Source: DAOUEX01 sp034430235 (GTDB taxonomy: Bacteria > Chloroflexota > Anaerolineae > UBA2200). Taken from it: a stretch of DNA of 64,000 nt. Positions 42,827 to 52,992 of this stretch are shown piece by piece. The number at the start of each line of letters is the position of its first letter. Position 1 is the first letter of the stretch. Where the stretch lies: NCBI GenBank assembly GCA_964478075.1, contig CAYZGO010000004.1:91659-155658 (forward strand). Direction: 5' to 3'. Position numbers and translations under genes: made by a program. Under the pieces are notes generated by a model. The model worked only from the letters and a program-made list of their open reading frames with translations, was not told where the DNA came from and searched no databases.

Positions 42827-45385
42827 TCAGCGCCGGTAGATACTGACGCTGCCTTGCTCGTACACCTTTTCCAGGAAACGCTCAAAGCGCTCGGCGACGT
42901 GAGGAGGCAACGCATACTTGTGCCTCTCTACCTGCCCCAGATAGACATACCTTATATCATACTTCTCCAACAAGGTCAAGACCTGCTGCGCATCAGGACT
43001 CTGGTATATCTGCGCAATGTCCGGTTCACGTTTGCCAGGCTCCACATAGTTGCCGCGCCACTGCAACTCGTGCACACCCCAACCCAGGATCGTTGGCAGG
43101 CCAGTGAAAGCTGAAATGAGGCCAGCATCGGTGTAGGAACCCCCAGTGGCCTCGACGATGTAAACCATACCCGGCACATTGGCCCGCAGCCACTGGATGG
43201 CGGCGTAGTCATCGGCACGAGCGTGTTGTAGAAATGCCATGCCGTCGAGCGTAGGGTTGCCCCGGAAATACCCTGTTCTGTTAGGGATAGCCAGCACTGG
43301 ATAGACCATCCCCATCAACACCAGTGCAGCAAAGGCAACCAGCCAGGCACATCGCGCAAGCCGCGGGCCAGCACGCGGTGATGGGGTTTTGCGGCCCAGG
43401 ATGTAGTAGCTGCCAAAGGCTGCAGCAATAGCCATCATCACCCACGCCTGGTAGTAGAACTTGAAAACAGTGTTCATGCGCGTACTGAACGTGTCCCGCA
43501 GGTAGACATACTCCACCACAAGGGTGAGCAGAAAGGCTACGCCAGCTATCAGGTAAACGAACAACAGAGCGGCCTCCCCTTCACGGTGCACCCCAGGCCT
43601 GCGTCTCCAGGAACGCTGAATCAAGCATAGCAGCAAGGAGATCAAGACTGCCAGAAGCAAGAAGGTCCAGGGATTGGTCAAACGCATGAGCACGGCCTGG
43701 CGCAGCAGTCCAAGCACGCCCGTGCTGCCGATGAGTGCCTGTACCCTCTGGTCGGCAAGAACCCCCTGCAAGAACTGCCTTCCTGACGGAGTAACCACGA
43801 TCGAAAGCACAGCCAGCCCCATCAACAGCACAGGCCCTGCCAGCAGCCAGATGAACACGTTGAACACGTCAAATAACACCCCGCCCCAGAATCCACGACG
43901 CTCCTCAGCCGGGACACCGTCTGCCTCGGCGCGGGCAGAGGCGAATGCTCTCACAAGCTGCAGCAGGATCAAGCTGGCGATGACGAAGACGAACAAGCCG
44001 AACATCATCAGGTACTGATGCACTCGCGTAAAGTTAAAGAGCGTAGGCAACACGCCACCAGCCTGTGATTGGAAAGTCAGGTAGAAAGGCAAGTAGAGCA
44101 GAACCCCTGGCACCGCCACGGATACCGCAAACGCCACCGTTGACATCAACCAATCGGGCTGTCGCTGCGCACGCTGCCCGACGAAGAAAGCACCCACGAC
44201 GACCAGCAGGTATATTGGAAGGTCCCATGTGTTCAGGAAACCCAACGCTCCCAAGCAAAAGGCTAGCATCAACATGTCGAAAGCACGGCCCTGCCACATG
44301 CTGGACAACAGACGCCGTATCCTAGCAAGCACGGACCATCCGCCGGCCACATCCCCCATCCGGCCTGATGCATTCTGTTCGCCAGCGCCCAGCAGCACGT
44401 TGAACGCCAGAGCCAAGGTCAGCAGCACAAAAGGTAGGCCCAGTACGTGCGGATGCATATCTCCGAGCAGAAAACTGAACTGAGGGAACTCGTCAATGAC
44501 CTCCATGTGGAAGCCCTGCAGGTCCCTGTCATTCACCACCCGTGAAGCCCGCCACCACCACCAATTGTCGGTGGGAATCCAGCGCCCACTCACCGGTACG
44601 TCTATCAAGCCATGCACATCTAGCCACCGCCAGAAACTGGGCGAACCCAGGCCCCTGGTGTGCAGCACCTCGAACACGCCTTCGAAATTGCCGATGACGG
44701 CCACGAACAGTGGCCCGAGAAGCGCCCACAGGATGCTGGACAGGCCCTCTCTGACCTTCTGTCCCTTATCAGTAGCCACCAAGTTGTAGACTATGCTGAA
44801 CGCCCCGGTCGCTGTGAGCGCGAACAGCAAAGCGATAGCCAGGTTGAAGGCAACGCTCGGGAGAACGCCAGACAACCTGGTTAACATGGCCACGATAAGA
44901 TAGCCAAAGTAGTAGTAGCTGATACCAAAGCCGGATAGCCACGGATCGTGAGCCGGGAAGTGTTCACTGCGCAGGATGGCATTGAGGAAGGCGATCTCCA
45001 TGGGCTTCTCAGTGGCCGTAATCTCGGGGTTATAGGCGCGCACCAGAGCCCACCCGAACAAGGCCACAGCAAAAACAACCTCTGTGGCTACGATAACACG
45101 CCGGTTGCGGCGCAGAAAGGATGTGATGCCCTCGCGGTCACGCAGCGAACAATAGAATGAAGCCAGGCCCACGAGCAGCATGACAAACAGCGTCGCCGTG
45201 CGGGTATTGCGCAGGAAACCAAAGCTGGCCCCCATCCACAGCAGGTAGCCGGTCAGCAGCAACCCCAGAGGCCTGGCAAAGGCGTAACCACGCTCGGGGA
45301 GATGGCGAAAGAGGCGCAATGTAATAGGCAGCGTCAGCAGCCCTATCACCTCTAAGACAAACCACCAACTCAGGACAGCTAACAT
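42827..45385 (-). CDS. DUF2298 (Chlor_Arch_YYY) membrane protein
   Basis: The 852-residue protein has many membrane helices. It shows the DUF2298 pattern: EKPMEIAFLNAILRSEHFPAHDPWLSGFGISYYYFGYLIVAM, and later DEFPQFSFLLGDMHPHVLGLPF and YLLVVVGAFF. The family is known almost only from Chloroflexota and archaea and is predicted to act in glycan assembly at the membrane. Its closest relative here is the C-terminal half of the 1526-residue protein that follows (45450-50030), with clear position-by-position likeness. The start ATG 45385 has GGAGGT; the earlier GTG at 45397 lies inside the ribosome site. A hairpin repeat sits just upstream. Confidence 0.87.
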   Translation of the reverse strand: MLAVLSWWFVLEVIGLLTLPITLRLFRHLPERGYAFARPLGLLLTGYLLWMGASFGFLRNTRTATLFVMLLVGLASFYCSLRDREGITSFLRRNRRVIVATEVVFAVALFGWALVRAYNPEITATEKPMEIAFLNAILRSEHFPAHDPWLSGFGISYYYFGYLIVAMLTRLSGVLPSVAFNLAIALLFALTATGAFSIVYNLVATDKGQKVREGLSSILWALLGPLFVAVIGNFEGVFEVLHTRGLGSPSFWRWLDVHGLIDVPVSGRWIPTDNWWWWRASRVVNDRDLQGFHMEVIDEFPQFSFLLGDMHPHVLGLPFVLLTLALAFNVLLGAGEQNASGRMGDVAGGWSVLARIRRLLSSMWQGRAFDMLMLAFCLGALGFLNTWDLPIYLLVVVGAFFVGQRAQRQPDWLMSTVAFAVSVAVPGVLLYLPFYLTFQSQAGGVLPTLFNFTRVHQYLMMFGLFVFVIASLILLQLVRAFASARAEADGVPAEERRGFWGGVLFDVFNVFIWLLAGPVLLMGLAVLSIVVTPSGRQFLQGVLADQRVQALIGSTGVLGLLRQAVLMRLTNPWTFLLLAVLISLLLCLIQRSWRRRPGVHREGEAALLFVYLIAGVAFLLTLVVEYVYLRDTFSTRMNTVFKFYYQAWVMMAIAAAFGSYYILGRKTPSPRAGPRLARCAWLVAFAALVLMGMVYPVLAIPNRTGYFRGNPTLDGMAFLQHARADDYAAIQWLRANVPGMVYIVEATGGSYTDAGLISAFTGLPTILGWGVHELQWRGNYVEPGKREPDIAQIYQSPDAQQVLTLLEKYDIRYVYLGQVERHKYALPPHVAERFERFLEKVYEQGSVSIYRR

Positions 45386-45404
45386 TGCCACCTCCACTTT
45401 CTTC

Positions 45405-45437
45405 AGAAACCAGGTTTCTGGGAGAAACCTGGTTTCT
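45405..45437. repeat. 15-base-arm hairpin repeat
   Basis: AGAAACCAGGTTTCT (45405-45419), GGG, and its exact reverse complement (45423-45437). It fills most of the 64-base gap between two leftward genes and lies just upstream of the ribosome site for the gene ending at 42827. Confidence 0.85.
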
Positions 45438-45449
45438 AGCCGTTGCGGC

Positions 45450-48400
45450 CTAGCGGACTACTTCGTAGACCTTGACCTTCTGGTTCTGGTACAGCAGATT
45501 CAGCAAGCCCTGCGCACACATGGCATCGAACTTGTCCAGGCCCGGCCCCGGATAGTAGACACGCTCGACTTCACCCAGATAGACGTAGCGCACGTCATAC
45601 TTGCGCAGGATACTGAGCGCCACGTCGGGGCTGGGATCGGTATACAGCGTGCGCACCTCGTTGACCCGCATGTTAACCCACTCACCCGGTATGGCCGAAC
45701 GCTGCTGCCTCTGGTGCCAACTCCATCCAACGATGGTGGGCAGGCCAGTGTAGATGGAGACGCGCGAACCCCAGCGATAGAGCCCTGGCTCCGTGTTGCA
45801 TTCCGCAATGACCGGCGAACCCTGCACATTGTCCAAGAGCCAGTTGATTGCGGCACGGTCCCACTTGAGATCCATGGGCACCCCGTCGTGGTACACAGCC
45901 CGTGTCATATAGGCCATGCCGTCCAGAGTGGGACCTACTGTCCTATCGAAGCGGTCGTTTATCTTGGCCCTCGTGGCCAGGACTGGGTACAAGGCAGCCA
46001 GGAAGAAGAGAACGCCGAATGCGCCCCGCCATAATCGCTGACGCTGCACCGTCCATCGCCGCAGGCGCTCTGCGAGATAGCTCAGGCTGACAGCAGCAGC
46101 AATGGACCACAAAACCCAGATCTGCAGATAGAACTTGAACACAGTGTTCATCCGCCCGATGTCGCCCTTGAGCACCACCAGATCAACGCCCAGGCTCAGG
46201 GCCAACCCCATGCCAAAGAGCAGCCAGATGAAGCGGCGCTTCGACTCCATGCGCCGTCTCAACACGATGAGAAGCGTGCCCACGATCAGCAACAGCACAA
46301 AGATGTAGAACCACTCCTTCGACTTAACCAGCCACGCCAGGAGCGCCACAATCACCCCTGCTGCCATCCCGCCCAGCTTGTCGAACCCGCCTCCTTCCCG
46401 CACCAGACAACCGTACAACACAAACAGACGTCGCAGACGATCCCAATGGCGGACGGCGAGCCGCAGCATGCGCACTATGCCCTGCCGTGACTCGCGCTCG
46501 AACAGCCTGAGCCCCATCAAGGACACAATTGCCCACAGAAACAGGCCATGGATGACCAGGTATGCGCCCAGACCTGTACGGGGCCCCTTCCACCGCTCAA
46601 GGCTGACATACGCTGTCGCAAAACGAGAGAGAAACGGCCAGAAAAACACATAGCTCAATAGCAGCACCACGCCTGCACGCCAGGCTACGGCCCACAACCC
46701 TTGCAGGTCAATGCGGCCGCGACGCTCGTACTCACGTAGTGCCAGAGCCACGCCCGCCACTACCAGATACGTTGGATAGTCCCACGAATTGATAGGACGC
46801 AGCGCACCGACCGCCAGCCCCATGGCACTCAACAGCAGGGCTTCGCCCCAGTCTATCCTGCGGGCAAACGCGTACCACGCGCGGCGCACCCGCGCAGTGA
46901 TGTTTGCGCCTTCCGTGCCTTCTGCAGTTTCTGCTGACTTGGCGCCGCTCGGCACAGGCCACACTTTCTGCCGTATTACGCTGACCGCCATGCCCAGTGC
47001 GAGCAGAGTAAAAGGCAGTGCGATCAGATGCGCATGCAGGTCGGCGTACAGGAAAGTGAAGAACGGAAACTCGTTGATCTCCCCATTGGGCATCACCCGC
47101 GACGCGTTCCAGTACCACCACTCCGGTCGGAAGGCCGGCTTCGCATGACCCACCAGCCAGTGATAGGCACCGGACAGCGCCTTGATCAAGTCCGTCAGCA
47201 GAGGGATAGAGCTCTTGGCCGCTACTGTGCCCATGTCCCCCAGGGACCTGAGCAGCACTCCGATCTCCGCCAGGTTACCCAGGACAGCAACGAACAGCGC
47301 CGCCAGTAAGCCCCACAAGAGTTGCGGTCGCCACCACTTCCCGCTCTTGGAGTCCTCTTTGCTGGTCAGGTTGTATGCGACGCAGAAAGCCCCCATCGCG
47401 GTCAAAGCAGCCAACAGCGGGATAGCAAGGTTGTAACCTACCCAGGGAACGATGCCAGTGAATTTGATCAGCGTTCCCACGATGATCTGGCCAAAGTAGT
47501 AGTAGTTGAGATACCCCCCGGCGAACCACGGATCGTACGGCGGAAAGACGCTGCTCTTGATCACTGCATTGAGATAGGCGAAATCCATCGGCTTCTCGCC
47601 ACCCATCGCCGGGTGCCAGAGATCAGGATTGCCAAAGCGGATCAGGAGGAAAAAGGTGAAAAAGAGCAGAAACAGTATTTCGTTGATCACGATCAGACGC
47701 CGGTTCTCCTTCCAGAAGGCCAGCATCTCCTCTCGTTTGCGCCAGAAGAGTAGGGCAGAGCCGGCCGTGATCAGCAGCAAGGACACGCTGATGGCCATGC
47801 GGCTGTAGCCCGTCAAACCAAGGTTCACCAGCATCCACGTCAGCCAGGTGAGAAGCAGAATGCCCAGCGATTTGGACAGGATGTAGCCCCGGTCAGCCAG
47901 ATTGCCGAAGACCAAGAACCCGATGGGGAAGGCGATGAGCCCGATGATTTCCACCAACAGCCACCAGGTCAGCACGGGCAGGCGGTTCTGGAGGCTGTCC
48001 CGACTAAAGATCTCTCGCCACGTCCCACCCGCCTGCTGCAAGGCCCGCTCCGCCGGAGAGAGCATGAGCAGGTTCTTGGCCGACTGGGCCTGGCGCGGGG
48101 TCAGACGCACCACGTTGTCCAGAGGCACAGCCCCGAGTAGTTCGTGCACCTTCTCACCGGAGTAGTCGGGCGTCTTCCGGTAGATCAGCACTTTGGGGTG
48201 GTCGTAGACGGTGAAACTTTCGTCTGGCTCGACAAGCTCCCATAGGCCACCGCGGGCTCGGTCGTCATTGAACTCGAAACCGAAGAGCGTAGGGTATGAG
48301 CTGAAGGTTGCCACCAGCTCAAAGCCCAACTCCTCAGCGAAGAGGAGGCGATAGTACTCTACAGCCAATGGGAAGCGCATGGGTAGCCGCGGGATCGAGC

Positions 48401-50030
48401 CATAGAGCCGGTTGCTGGTTATGAAAATATAGTCCGTCCCGTTCAGCACATGCTCCAACCGCTCCAGTTTGCTGGGTTCATCCTCGGCATATAGCTCCAG
48501 GGTATGCCCCCTGTAGATTTGCGCGTACTTCTCAGGACTCAAGCCGAACGGAATCGGATCGTCCCAGTGCTCATTGGCGATGCCCATCCCCGGCGGGATA
48601 TTGGCATAGATCCACTCTGAGGCCACCAGGCGGGTGTATGGCTGAGTGTAAATCCGCGTGAAGGACCAGGTCCATAGGAAGCTGCCCCCCACCACGACAA
48701 CGATGGCCGCCGTGGCGAGAATGGTATGAAGTGTAGACCGTAGACCCGCCTGCGACCGACGACGGGCCACGTACCACAGCCGCATCAGGAGATAGGCTGC
48801 TGCCAGCACCAGGAAGGGGTATATGGGCAAGAAGTAGCGCATTGTCTTGGCCTGAAGGCCGCCGTAATAAAGGAAGTTAAAGGCGATCCAGACAACGGGC
48901 AGCAGGTGCTCGAACCGTCGCTTCCAAATCAACTCGACCACAAGGAGAGCAAAGCCGGCCCAGGCCGCGAGGCCCAGAGGCACGCCCATACCCCACAGGA
49001 TGATGTCCTTGAAGGGGTAGATGTAGGCCGGGGTGAAAGCGTACTGGTGCATCGGTGGGTAGTCTACCAGTCCGGCTACCGTGTCCTTCTGCCGACTGAT
49101 GTCGTCGAAATACTTCATCAACGGCCGGAAATCAAAGAAACTCGTCCCAGAGAAAGCATAAGGCAAGGCGATACGCACGGCCAGAAGGGTGATGATGGCC
49201 GCGACAACCAACCCGATGATCGCCCGGCGGGTCAGCACCCAAATGTGCTGGAAGCCGTCGGCCGCGGCGTCTTCCTCCGCTGCGCCGCGTTGCGCTGCCT
49301 GCCGGCTCCGATAGATCGCCAGGAGGCTGGCGGGCCCGATCACTATGGCGAGCCAGAAGACGCTGAGCTTACAGGCCAGGGCCAGGCCGAAGCTGCCCCC
49401 CATGAGGGCATAGGCCGCCCAGCCCCCGCCCTTTGCCACCCGCACGGCAAAATAGAAGGTGAGAGCGGTAAAGAAAACCGCAAAGGTGTCGAAGGTAAAG
49501 AAATGCGCATTCTGGATGTGAAAGACCGTCAGCGCCAACAAGAGGGCCGCCAACAGCCCTACCCGGACATCGTACAGTTTCCGACCAATGAGGAAAAGCA
49601 CGGCTACTGTCCCCAGGTCAAAGAGGGCAGAGATGGCCCGCCCCAACACATTGATCTTGCCGTAATCGGCCATGTTCAGACCATCACCCAAGTAGCGGAC
49701 CAGGAAAAGAGGAAGGGTGCCGTAGACAAACATGGTGTTCCCCCGATTGTAGGGGTTCAGGGGCGATTCTGCCGAGTTGAAATACTCGCCCACGCTCTTG
49801 GGCAGGGAGATGGCCGTCTCCACCATGGTAATGAAGCGCTCGTCCGGATGCTGGTGATGACCCTGATCCCAGTTGATGCCCATGAATCGAAAGCCCCCCC
49901 CGACGAGCAGAATCAGCAGCAAGGTCACCAGGAGACGGTAGTCCAGGCGGATACTGCCCGGGAGTCTGAAACTGGCCTCCACAAACTTGTCCTCAGAACC
50001 GATCCGGACAGAGAATTCGGGCTTCCCCAT
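45450..50030 (-). CDS. Giant GT-C glycosyltransferase fused to DUF2298
   Basis: The 1526-residue protein has two halves. Residues about 1-690 form a GT-C enzyme with the loop motif DQGHHQHPDERFITM and the C-terminal block EPDESFTVYDHPKVLIYR, shared with the GT-C at 62065-63912. Residues about 700-1526 form a DUF2298 domain with EKPMDFAYLNAVIKSSVFPPYDPWFAGGYLNYYYFG, the paralogue of the separate protein at 42827-45385. The fusion links the sugar-transfer enzyme with the family of unknown role and suggests they work as a unit. The start has GGAGGT nine bases before ATG 50030. Confidence 0.9.
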   Translation of the reverse strand: MGKPEFSVRIGSEDKFVEASFRLPGSIRLDYRLLVTLLLILLVGGGFRFMGINWDQGHHQHPDERFITMVETAISLPKSVGEYFNSAESPLNPYNRGNTMFVYGTLPLFLVRYLGDGLNMADYGKINVLGRAISALFDLGTVAVLFLIGRKLYDVRVGLLAALLLALTVFHIQNAHFFTFDTFAVFFTALTFYFAVRVAKGGGWAAYALMGGSFGLALACKLSVFWLAIVIGPASLLAIYRSRQAAQRGAAEEDAAADGFQHIWVLTRRAIIGLVVAAIITLLAVRIALPYAFSGTSFFDFRPLMKYFDDISRQKDTVAGLVDYPPMHQYAFTPAYIYPFKDIILWGMGVPLGLAAWAGFALLVVELIWKRRFEHLLPVVWIAFNFLYYGGLQAKTMRYFLPIYPFLVLAAAYLLMRLWYVARRRSQAGLRSTLHTILATAAIVVVVGGSFLWTWSFTRIYTQPYTRLVASEWIYANIPPGMGIANEHWDDPIPFGLSPEKYAQIYRGHTLELYAEDEPSKLERLEHVLNGTDYIFITSNRLYGSIPRLPMRFPLAVEYYRLLFAEELGFELVATFSSYPTLFGFEFNDDRARGGLWELVEPDESFTVYDHPKVLIYRKTPDYSGEKVHELLGAVPLDNVVRLTPRQAQSAKNLLMLSPAERALQQAGGTWREIFSRDSLQNRLPVLTWWLLVEIIGLIAFPIGFLVFGNLADRGYILSKSLGILLLTWLTWMLVNLGLTGYSRMAISVSLLLITAGSALLFWRKREEMLAFWKENRRLIVINEILFLLFFTFFLLIRFGNPDLWHPAMGGEKPMDFAYLNAVIKSSVFPPYDPWFAGGYLNYYYFGQIIVGTLIKFTGIVPWVGYNLAIPLLAALTAMGAFCVAYNLTSKEDSKSGKWWRPQLLWGLLAALFVAVLGNLAEIGVLLRSLGDMGTVAAKSSIPLLTDLIKALSGAYHWLVGHAKPAFRPEWWYWNASRVMPNGEINEFPFFTFLYADLHAHLIALPFTLLALGMAVSVIRQKVWPVPSGAKSAETAEGTEGANITARVRRAWYAFARRIDWGEALLLSAMGLAVGALRPINSWDYPTYLVVAGVALALREYERRGRIDLQGLWAVAWRAGVVLLLSYVFFWPFLSRFATAYVSLERWKGPRTGLGAYLVIHGLFLWAIVSLMGLRLFERESRQGIVRMLRLAVRHWDRLRRLFVLYGCLVREGGGFDKLGGMAAGVIVALLAWLVKSKEWFYIFVLLLIVGTLLIVLRRRMESKRRFIWLLFGMGLALSLGVDLVVLKGDIGRMNTVFKFYLQIWVLWSIAAAVSLSYLAERLRRWTVQRQRLWRGAFGVLFFLAALYPVLATRAKINDRFDRTVGPTLDGMAYMTRAVYHDGVPMDLKWDRAAINWLLDNVQGSPVIAECNTEPGLYRWGSRVSIYTGLPTIVGWSWHQRQQRSAIPGEWVNMRVNEVRTLYTDPSPDVALSILRKYDVRYVYLGEVERVYYPGPGLDKFDAMCAQGLLNLLYQNQKVKVYEVVR

Positions 50031-50091
50031 AATCAGTTAACCTCCATGGCTGGCAGATGGCCTTTGGCAGTCAAGAATCCCCCCTTGATCC

Positions 50092-52173
50092 TCACCGCTC
50101 ACTGTAGAAGGCAAAGAAACTCAAGTTCCCCTGATAATCTCTGCCTTCCAAAGCAACCCAACGCGGGAAGGCGGTCTTCAGCAGGGCCAGAGCGTGTTCA
50201 TCATCGGGGTGGACCACGAAGAGAACTTTGCCTTGTACCGTGGAGAGAGGTGGTTCGGCCAAGTCCAGATCATAGAGTTCCCCATCCCAGTCTTCGCCCT
50301 GCCGCTGAAAGTTCATGCGCAGAGCATAACCGTCATACCAATGGGGCCAGAACTTGACGTAGGCAGACCCCTGGCCGGCGAAATCGTCCAATGTCCGGGC
50401 GATCTCCCTGGCGAATGAGTAGTTCTGTCGATCCGGAAGCACGGCCACGAATTCCTTAAAGTAGTAGTTGTAAGCCCCCACGGACTCCCACAAAAGCAAT
50501 CCCAATACCACCAGGGCTGGCAGAAGGCGCGCAGTTACCTTGCACTCCCAGCGCTTCGCCCAAGGTCGCGTGGCTGACCCAAAACGCAAGGAGAGGAAGA
50601 ACCGGCGGCCTTTCAGCGTCGCTGCGATCTGCTGCAGCCAGCGGCGTATCAGGGCTATCGGGAGCGCGGCGATAAGCAGCGCCACCCCCACCGCTCCAGA
50701 GCCGTGCGATAAGCTAGGGCTCGCCTTGAACGGGACAATGCTCAGGATAGCCGGCAGACACATGGCAAACCAAAAGACCAGCACCGCAAAGTTGTAGCCC
50801 TGGTTCCACCGGAAGACCAGATAGCCGAGCCCCAGGGCGAAGAGGATGGCACTCCCGAATCCCAGGTGTCGATGGAAGGGGATATTTACCTTGGCTACTG
50901 AATCGCCCATGTAGTTGAACATCAGCAAGCCTCTCTCGACATTGTAGGCCAGTACATCCCGTAGCGAAGCACCCTCCGTCATACCCTCCTGAACAGCATT
51001 GGCTTGCACCCTCTCTCGCTCAAAGTAGCTGGCGGGATTCTCGAATGCGTAGCGGGCCATGGGTACGTAGGCAATACACGCAATCCCCAGAGTCACCACC
51101 GCCCCGACTAGGATAAATCGCCAATCCTGCCCGTGCAGCAGAGCATAGAGCAACATGGCCAGCACGAAGCCCAAGGACAGAAAAGGTGCCGCCTTGTAGG
51201 TATACATGCTGAAGCCCAGAACAAGGCCCAACAAGCCAAAATGAAAAGGCGAGCGTGTCTTCAGGGCACGGCCAAAGCAGTAAAGGGCCAGGATGACAAA
51301 GAGTGGCGTGAGGATCACGCGAAAGCCCATGCGACTCATCGTCACGTGCCACTGCCCCACCGCCAGCAACAAGGCCGCATACAGTCCGACCTCCCGGCCA
51401 AAGAACCATCGGGCGACGACGTAAAAAACGGGGATGGTCAGCAAACCCACCCAGACGGAGGTGAGCTTGGTGCTCAAGAAGCTTAGCCCCACAAAGCGAG
51501 AGGTCAGGGCAGTCAGATAGAAGAACATCCCCTCGCGGCCCTGATTGGCGGGGAAAAAGATTGGGTACTCCCCGCGCAAGATCCGTTGCGTATCGAAATA
51601 GTTGTGTGGCATGTCCCAGCCGATATCGGCCGGGATGTCGTCCAACCTGTACAGGCGAAAAAAAACGGCCACAGCCAGAATGACCAACAGGGCCAGCCAC
51701 TCCCATGAGAGAACCAGGCCGCGTCGCTCACCGAGTGGTACAGACTCTGGCTTTGGCCTCTCCGGCGATTCCGGAGACCCTCGGCGCTGAGAGGCAAGGC
51801 AGAGTAACAGTCCAACCAGCCAGGGAACTATCCCTATCAGGCGAAAGCGGTTGCCTGCGAACCCGAGGAAGGAGGAAATGCCCACAAGCGTCCCTAGCAA
51901 ATAAAGCCCCCAGGACACCGGCAGACCAGTTGACGCGATCGTCACCGGCTTCTCTTCCAGCCTCCGGCGAAAGAAGAGAAGGGCAAAGATCAGGATCGCC
52001 AGACCATAGACGATCAGAGCTGGGGTCAGGGGCTTCCGCTGGTCGAGTCGCTCTTGGGCTAGATAGGCCAGTCCCAAAGAAAGCACCAGGCAACCCAAAG
52101 CACCCCAACGGGCCAGGCCTTCCCCCAGCCTGGTGCCGCGGAAATCCTGCCACTTCACCAAGACCTCTCGCAT
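50092..52173 (-). CDS. GT-C membrane glycosyltransferase (ArnT/PMT2-like)
   Basis: The 693-residue protein has about 12 membrane helices. RLYRLDDIPADIGWDMPHNYFDTQRIL is the first outer loop with acidic residues in the position of the GT-C DxD/DE motif. AAPFLSLGFVLAMLLYALLH and AVGQWHVTMSRMGFRVILTP resemble ArnT-like enzymes. A short C-terminal soluble part ends LYDLDLAEPPLST..LSFFAFYSER. The start is the ATG at 52173, with AGGGTAGGG upstream; the frame could extend to 52260. It is paralogous to the GT-C at 52993-55020 (shared RMGFR / RSALRFPFTALPL and MFNWNGD / MFNYMGDS segments). Confidence 0.85.
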   Translation of the reverse strand: MREVLVKWQDFRGTRLGEGLARWGALGCLVLSLGLAYLAQERLDQRKPLTPALIVYGLAILIFALLFFRRRLEEKPVTIASTGLPVSWGLYLLGTLVGISSFLGFAGNRFRLIGIVPWLVGLLLCLASQRRGSPESPERPKPESVPLGERRGLVLSWEWLALLVILAVAVFFRLYRLDDIPADIGWDMPHNYFDTQRILRGEYPIFFPANQGREGMFFYLTALTSRFVGLSFLSTKLTSVWVGLLTIPVFYVVARWFFGREVGLYAALLLAVGQWHVTMSRMGFRVILTPLFVILALYCFGRALKTRSPFHFGLLGLVLGFSMYTYKAAPFLSLGFVLAMLLYALLHGQDWRFILVGAVVTLGIACIAYVPMARYAFENPASYFERERVQANAVQEGMTEGASLRDVLAYNVERGLLMFNYMGDSVAKVNIPFHRHLGFGSAILFALGLGYLVFRWNQGYNFAVLVFWFAMCLPAILSIVPFKASPSLSHGSGAVGVALLIAALPIALIRRWLQQIAATLKGRRFFLSLRFGSATRPWAKRWECKVTARLLPALVVLGLLLWESVGAYNYYFKEFVAVLPDRQNYSFAREIARTLDDFAGQGSAYVKFWPHWYDGYALRMNFQRQGEDWDGELYDLDLAEPPLSTVQGKVLFVVHPDDEHALALLKTAFPRWVALEGRDYQGNLSFFAFYSER

Positions 52174-52272
52174 GGCCCTACCCTCTCTCTCTATTCCATA
52201 GACACTGTATGAAAAGGCCATGATTGGGCGCCTTGTGCGCGTCCCAGTCGTTTCAGACACCGTCCTGCGATC

Positions 52273-52989
52273 TCAGGCTGGTTCCTTGCGCGCTATCACG
52301 ATAAGGCTCTCCCCGAAGGGGATGGGGATGAACGGTACCCCACTGAGCACTTGGAGTGCCGCTGGCCCCGCGAAGAGCGGCAGTTGCAGAGCCGCTGGCA
52401 GTACTGGCAAATACGGCACGTCCCAGAAGCCATCACAGAAAGCCTTCGCCACCCGCAGCCCTGCCATTGCTGTCAGCCGCAGCCACTCCTGCGGCGGCAG
52501 CACCGACACATGGGTAGGATCGATCACTCCGATCCACTTCTGTCCCTTCCATCTCCGCAGCGGGGAATCGGCGTTGGGCGTGCCGTACACCAACACGCCA
52601 CCAGGCCGCAGCACCCGGGCGCACTCGCGCAGCGCCCCACCCGGATCAGTCAGGTGCTCCAGGACGTGCTTGGCGAGCACCACATCAAAAGAGCAGGCGG
52701 GATAACCGCTCAAAGCGCTGGCGTCGCCCACATTGAGCCTGGCGTCTGGCACGTTCTGCTTGGCAACACCGATGGCGTACTCCGAGATGTCGAGGCCATG
52801 CACCTCAAACTCGTTCGCCAACAGGGCCAGGATTTGGCCAAAGGCACAGCCAAGCTCCAGGAGCCGCCCCTTCTTCACATACCGCTTTACTAATCGGGCA
52901 TAGAAACGGGCTGACCACCAGGCAACCGAGAATCGCCCCGAGGCCGTCAAACGCTGGAAATGAACATAGCTCTCGTCATAAGCTGCCAT
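52273..52989 (-). CDS. SAM-dependent methyltransferase
   Basis: The 238-residue class I methyltransferase has LLELGCAFGQILALLAN (SAM motif I), the acidic end of strand 2 in VHGLDISEYAI, DVVLAKHVLEHL and CARVLRPGGVLVYGTPN. It probably methylates a sugar or lipid carrier in the glycan pathway, but no target is shown. It starts three bases after the stop of the GT-C gene upstream, so translation is likely coupled. It lies between two paralogous GT-C genes. Confidence 0.87.
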   Translation of the reverse strand: MAAYDESYVHFQRLTASGRFSVAWWSARFYARLVKRYVKKGRLLELGCAFGQILALLANEFEVHGLDISEYAIGVAKQNVPDARLNVGDASALSGYPACSFDVVLAKHVLEHLTDPGGALRECARVLRPGGVLVYGTPNADSPLRRWKGQKWIGVIDPTHVSVLPPQEWLRLTAMAGLRVAKAFCDGFWDVPYLPVLPAALQLPLFAGPAALQVLSGVPFIPIPFGESLIVIARKEPA

Positions 52990-52992
52990 ACG

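Noticed and set aside
45450..50030. Long plus-strand frame (48906-50357) opposite the giant GT-C
   Set aside because: It is a mirror of the GC-rich codon pattern of the real gene on the minus strand, with a low-complexity, charged translation and no family match.
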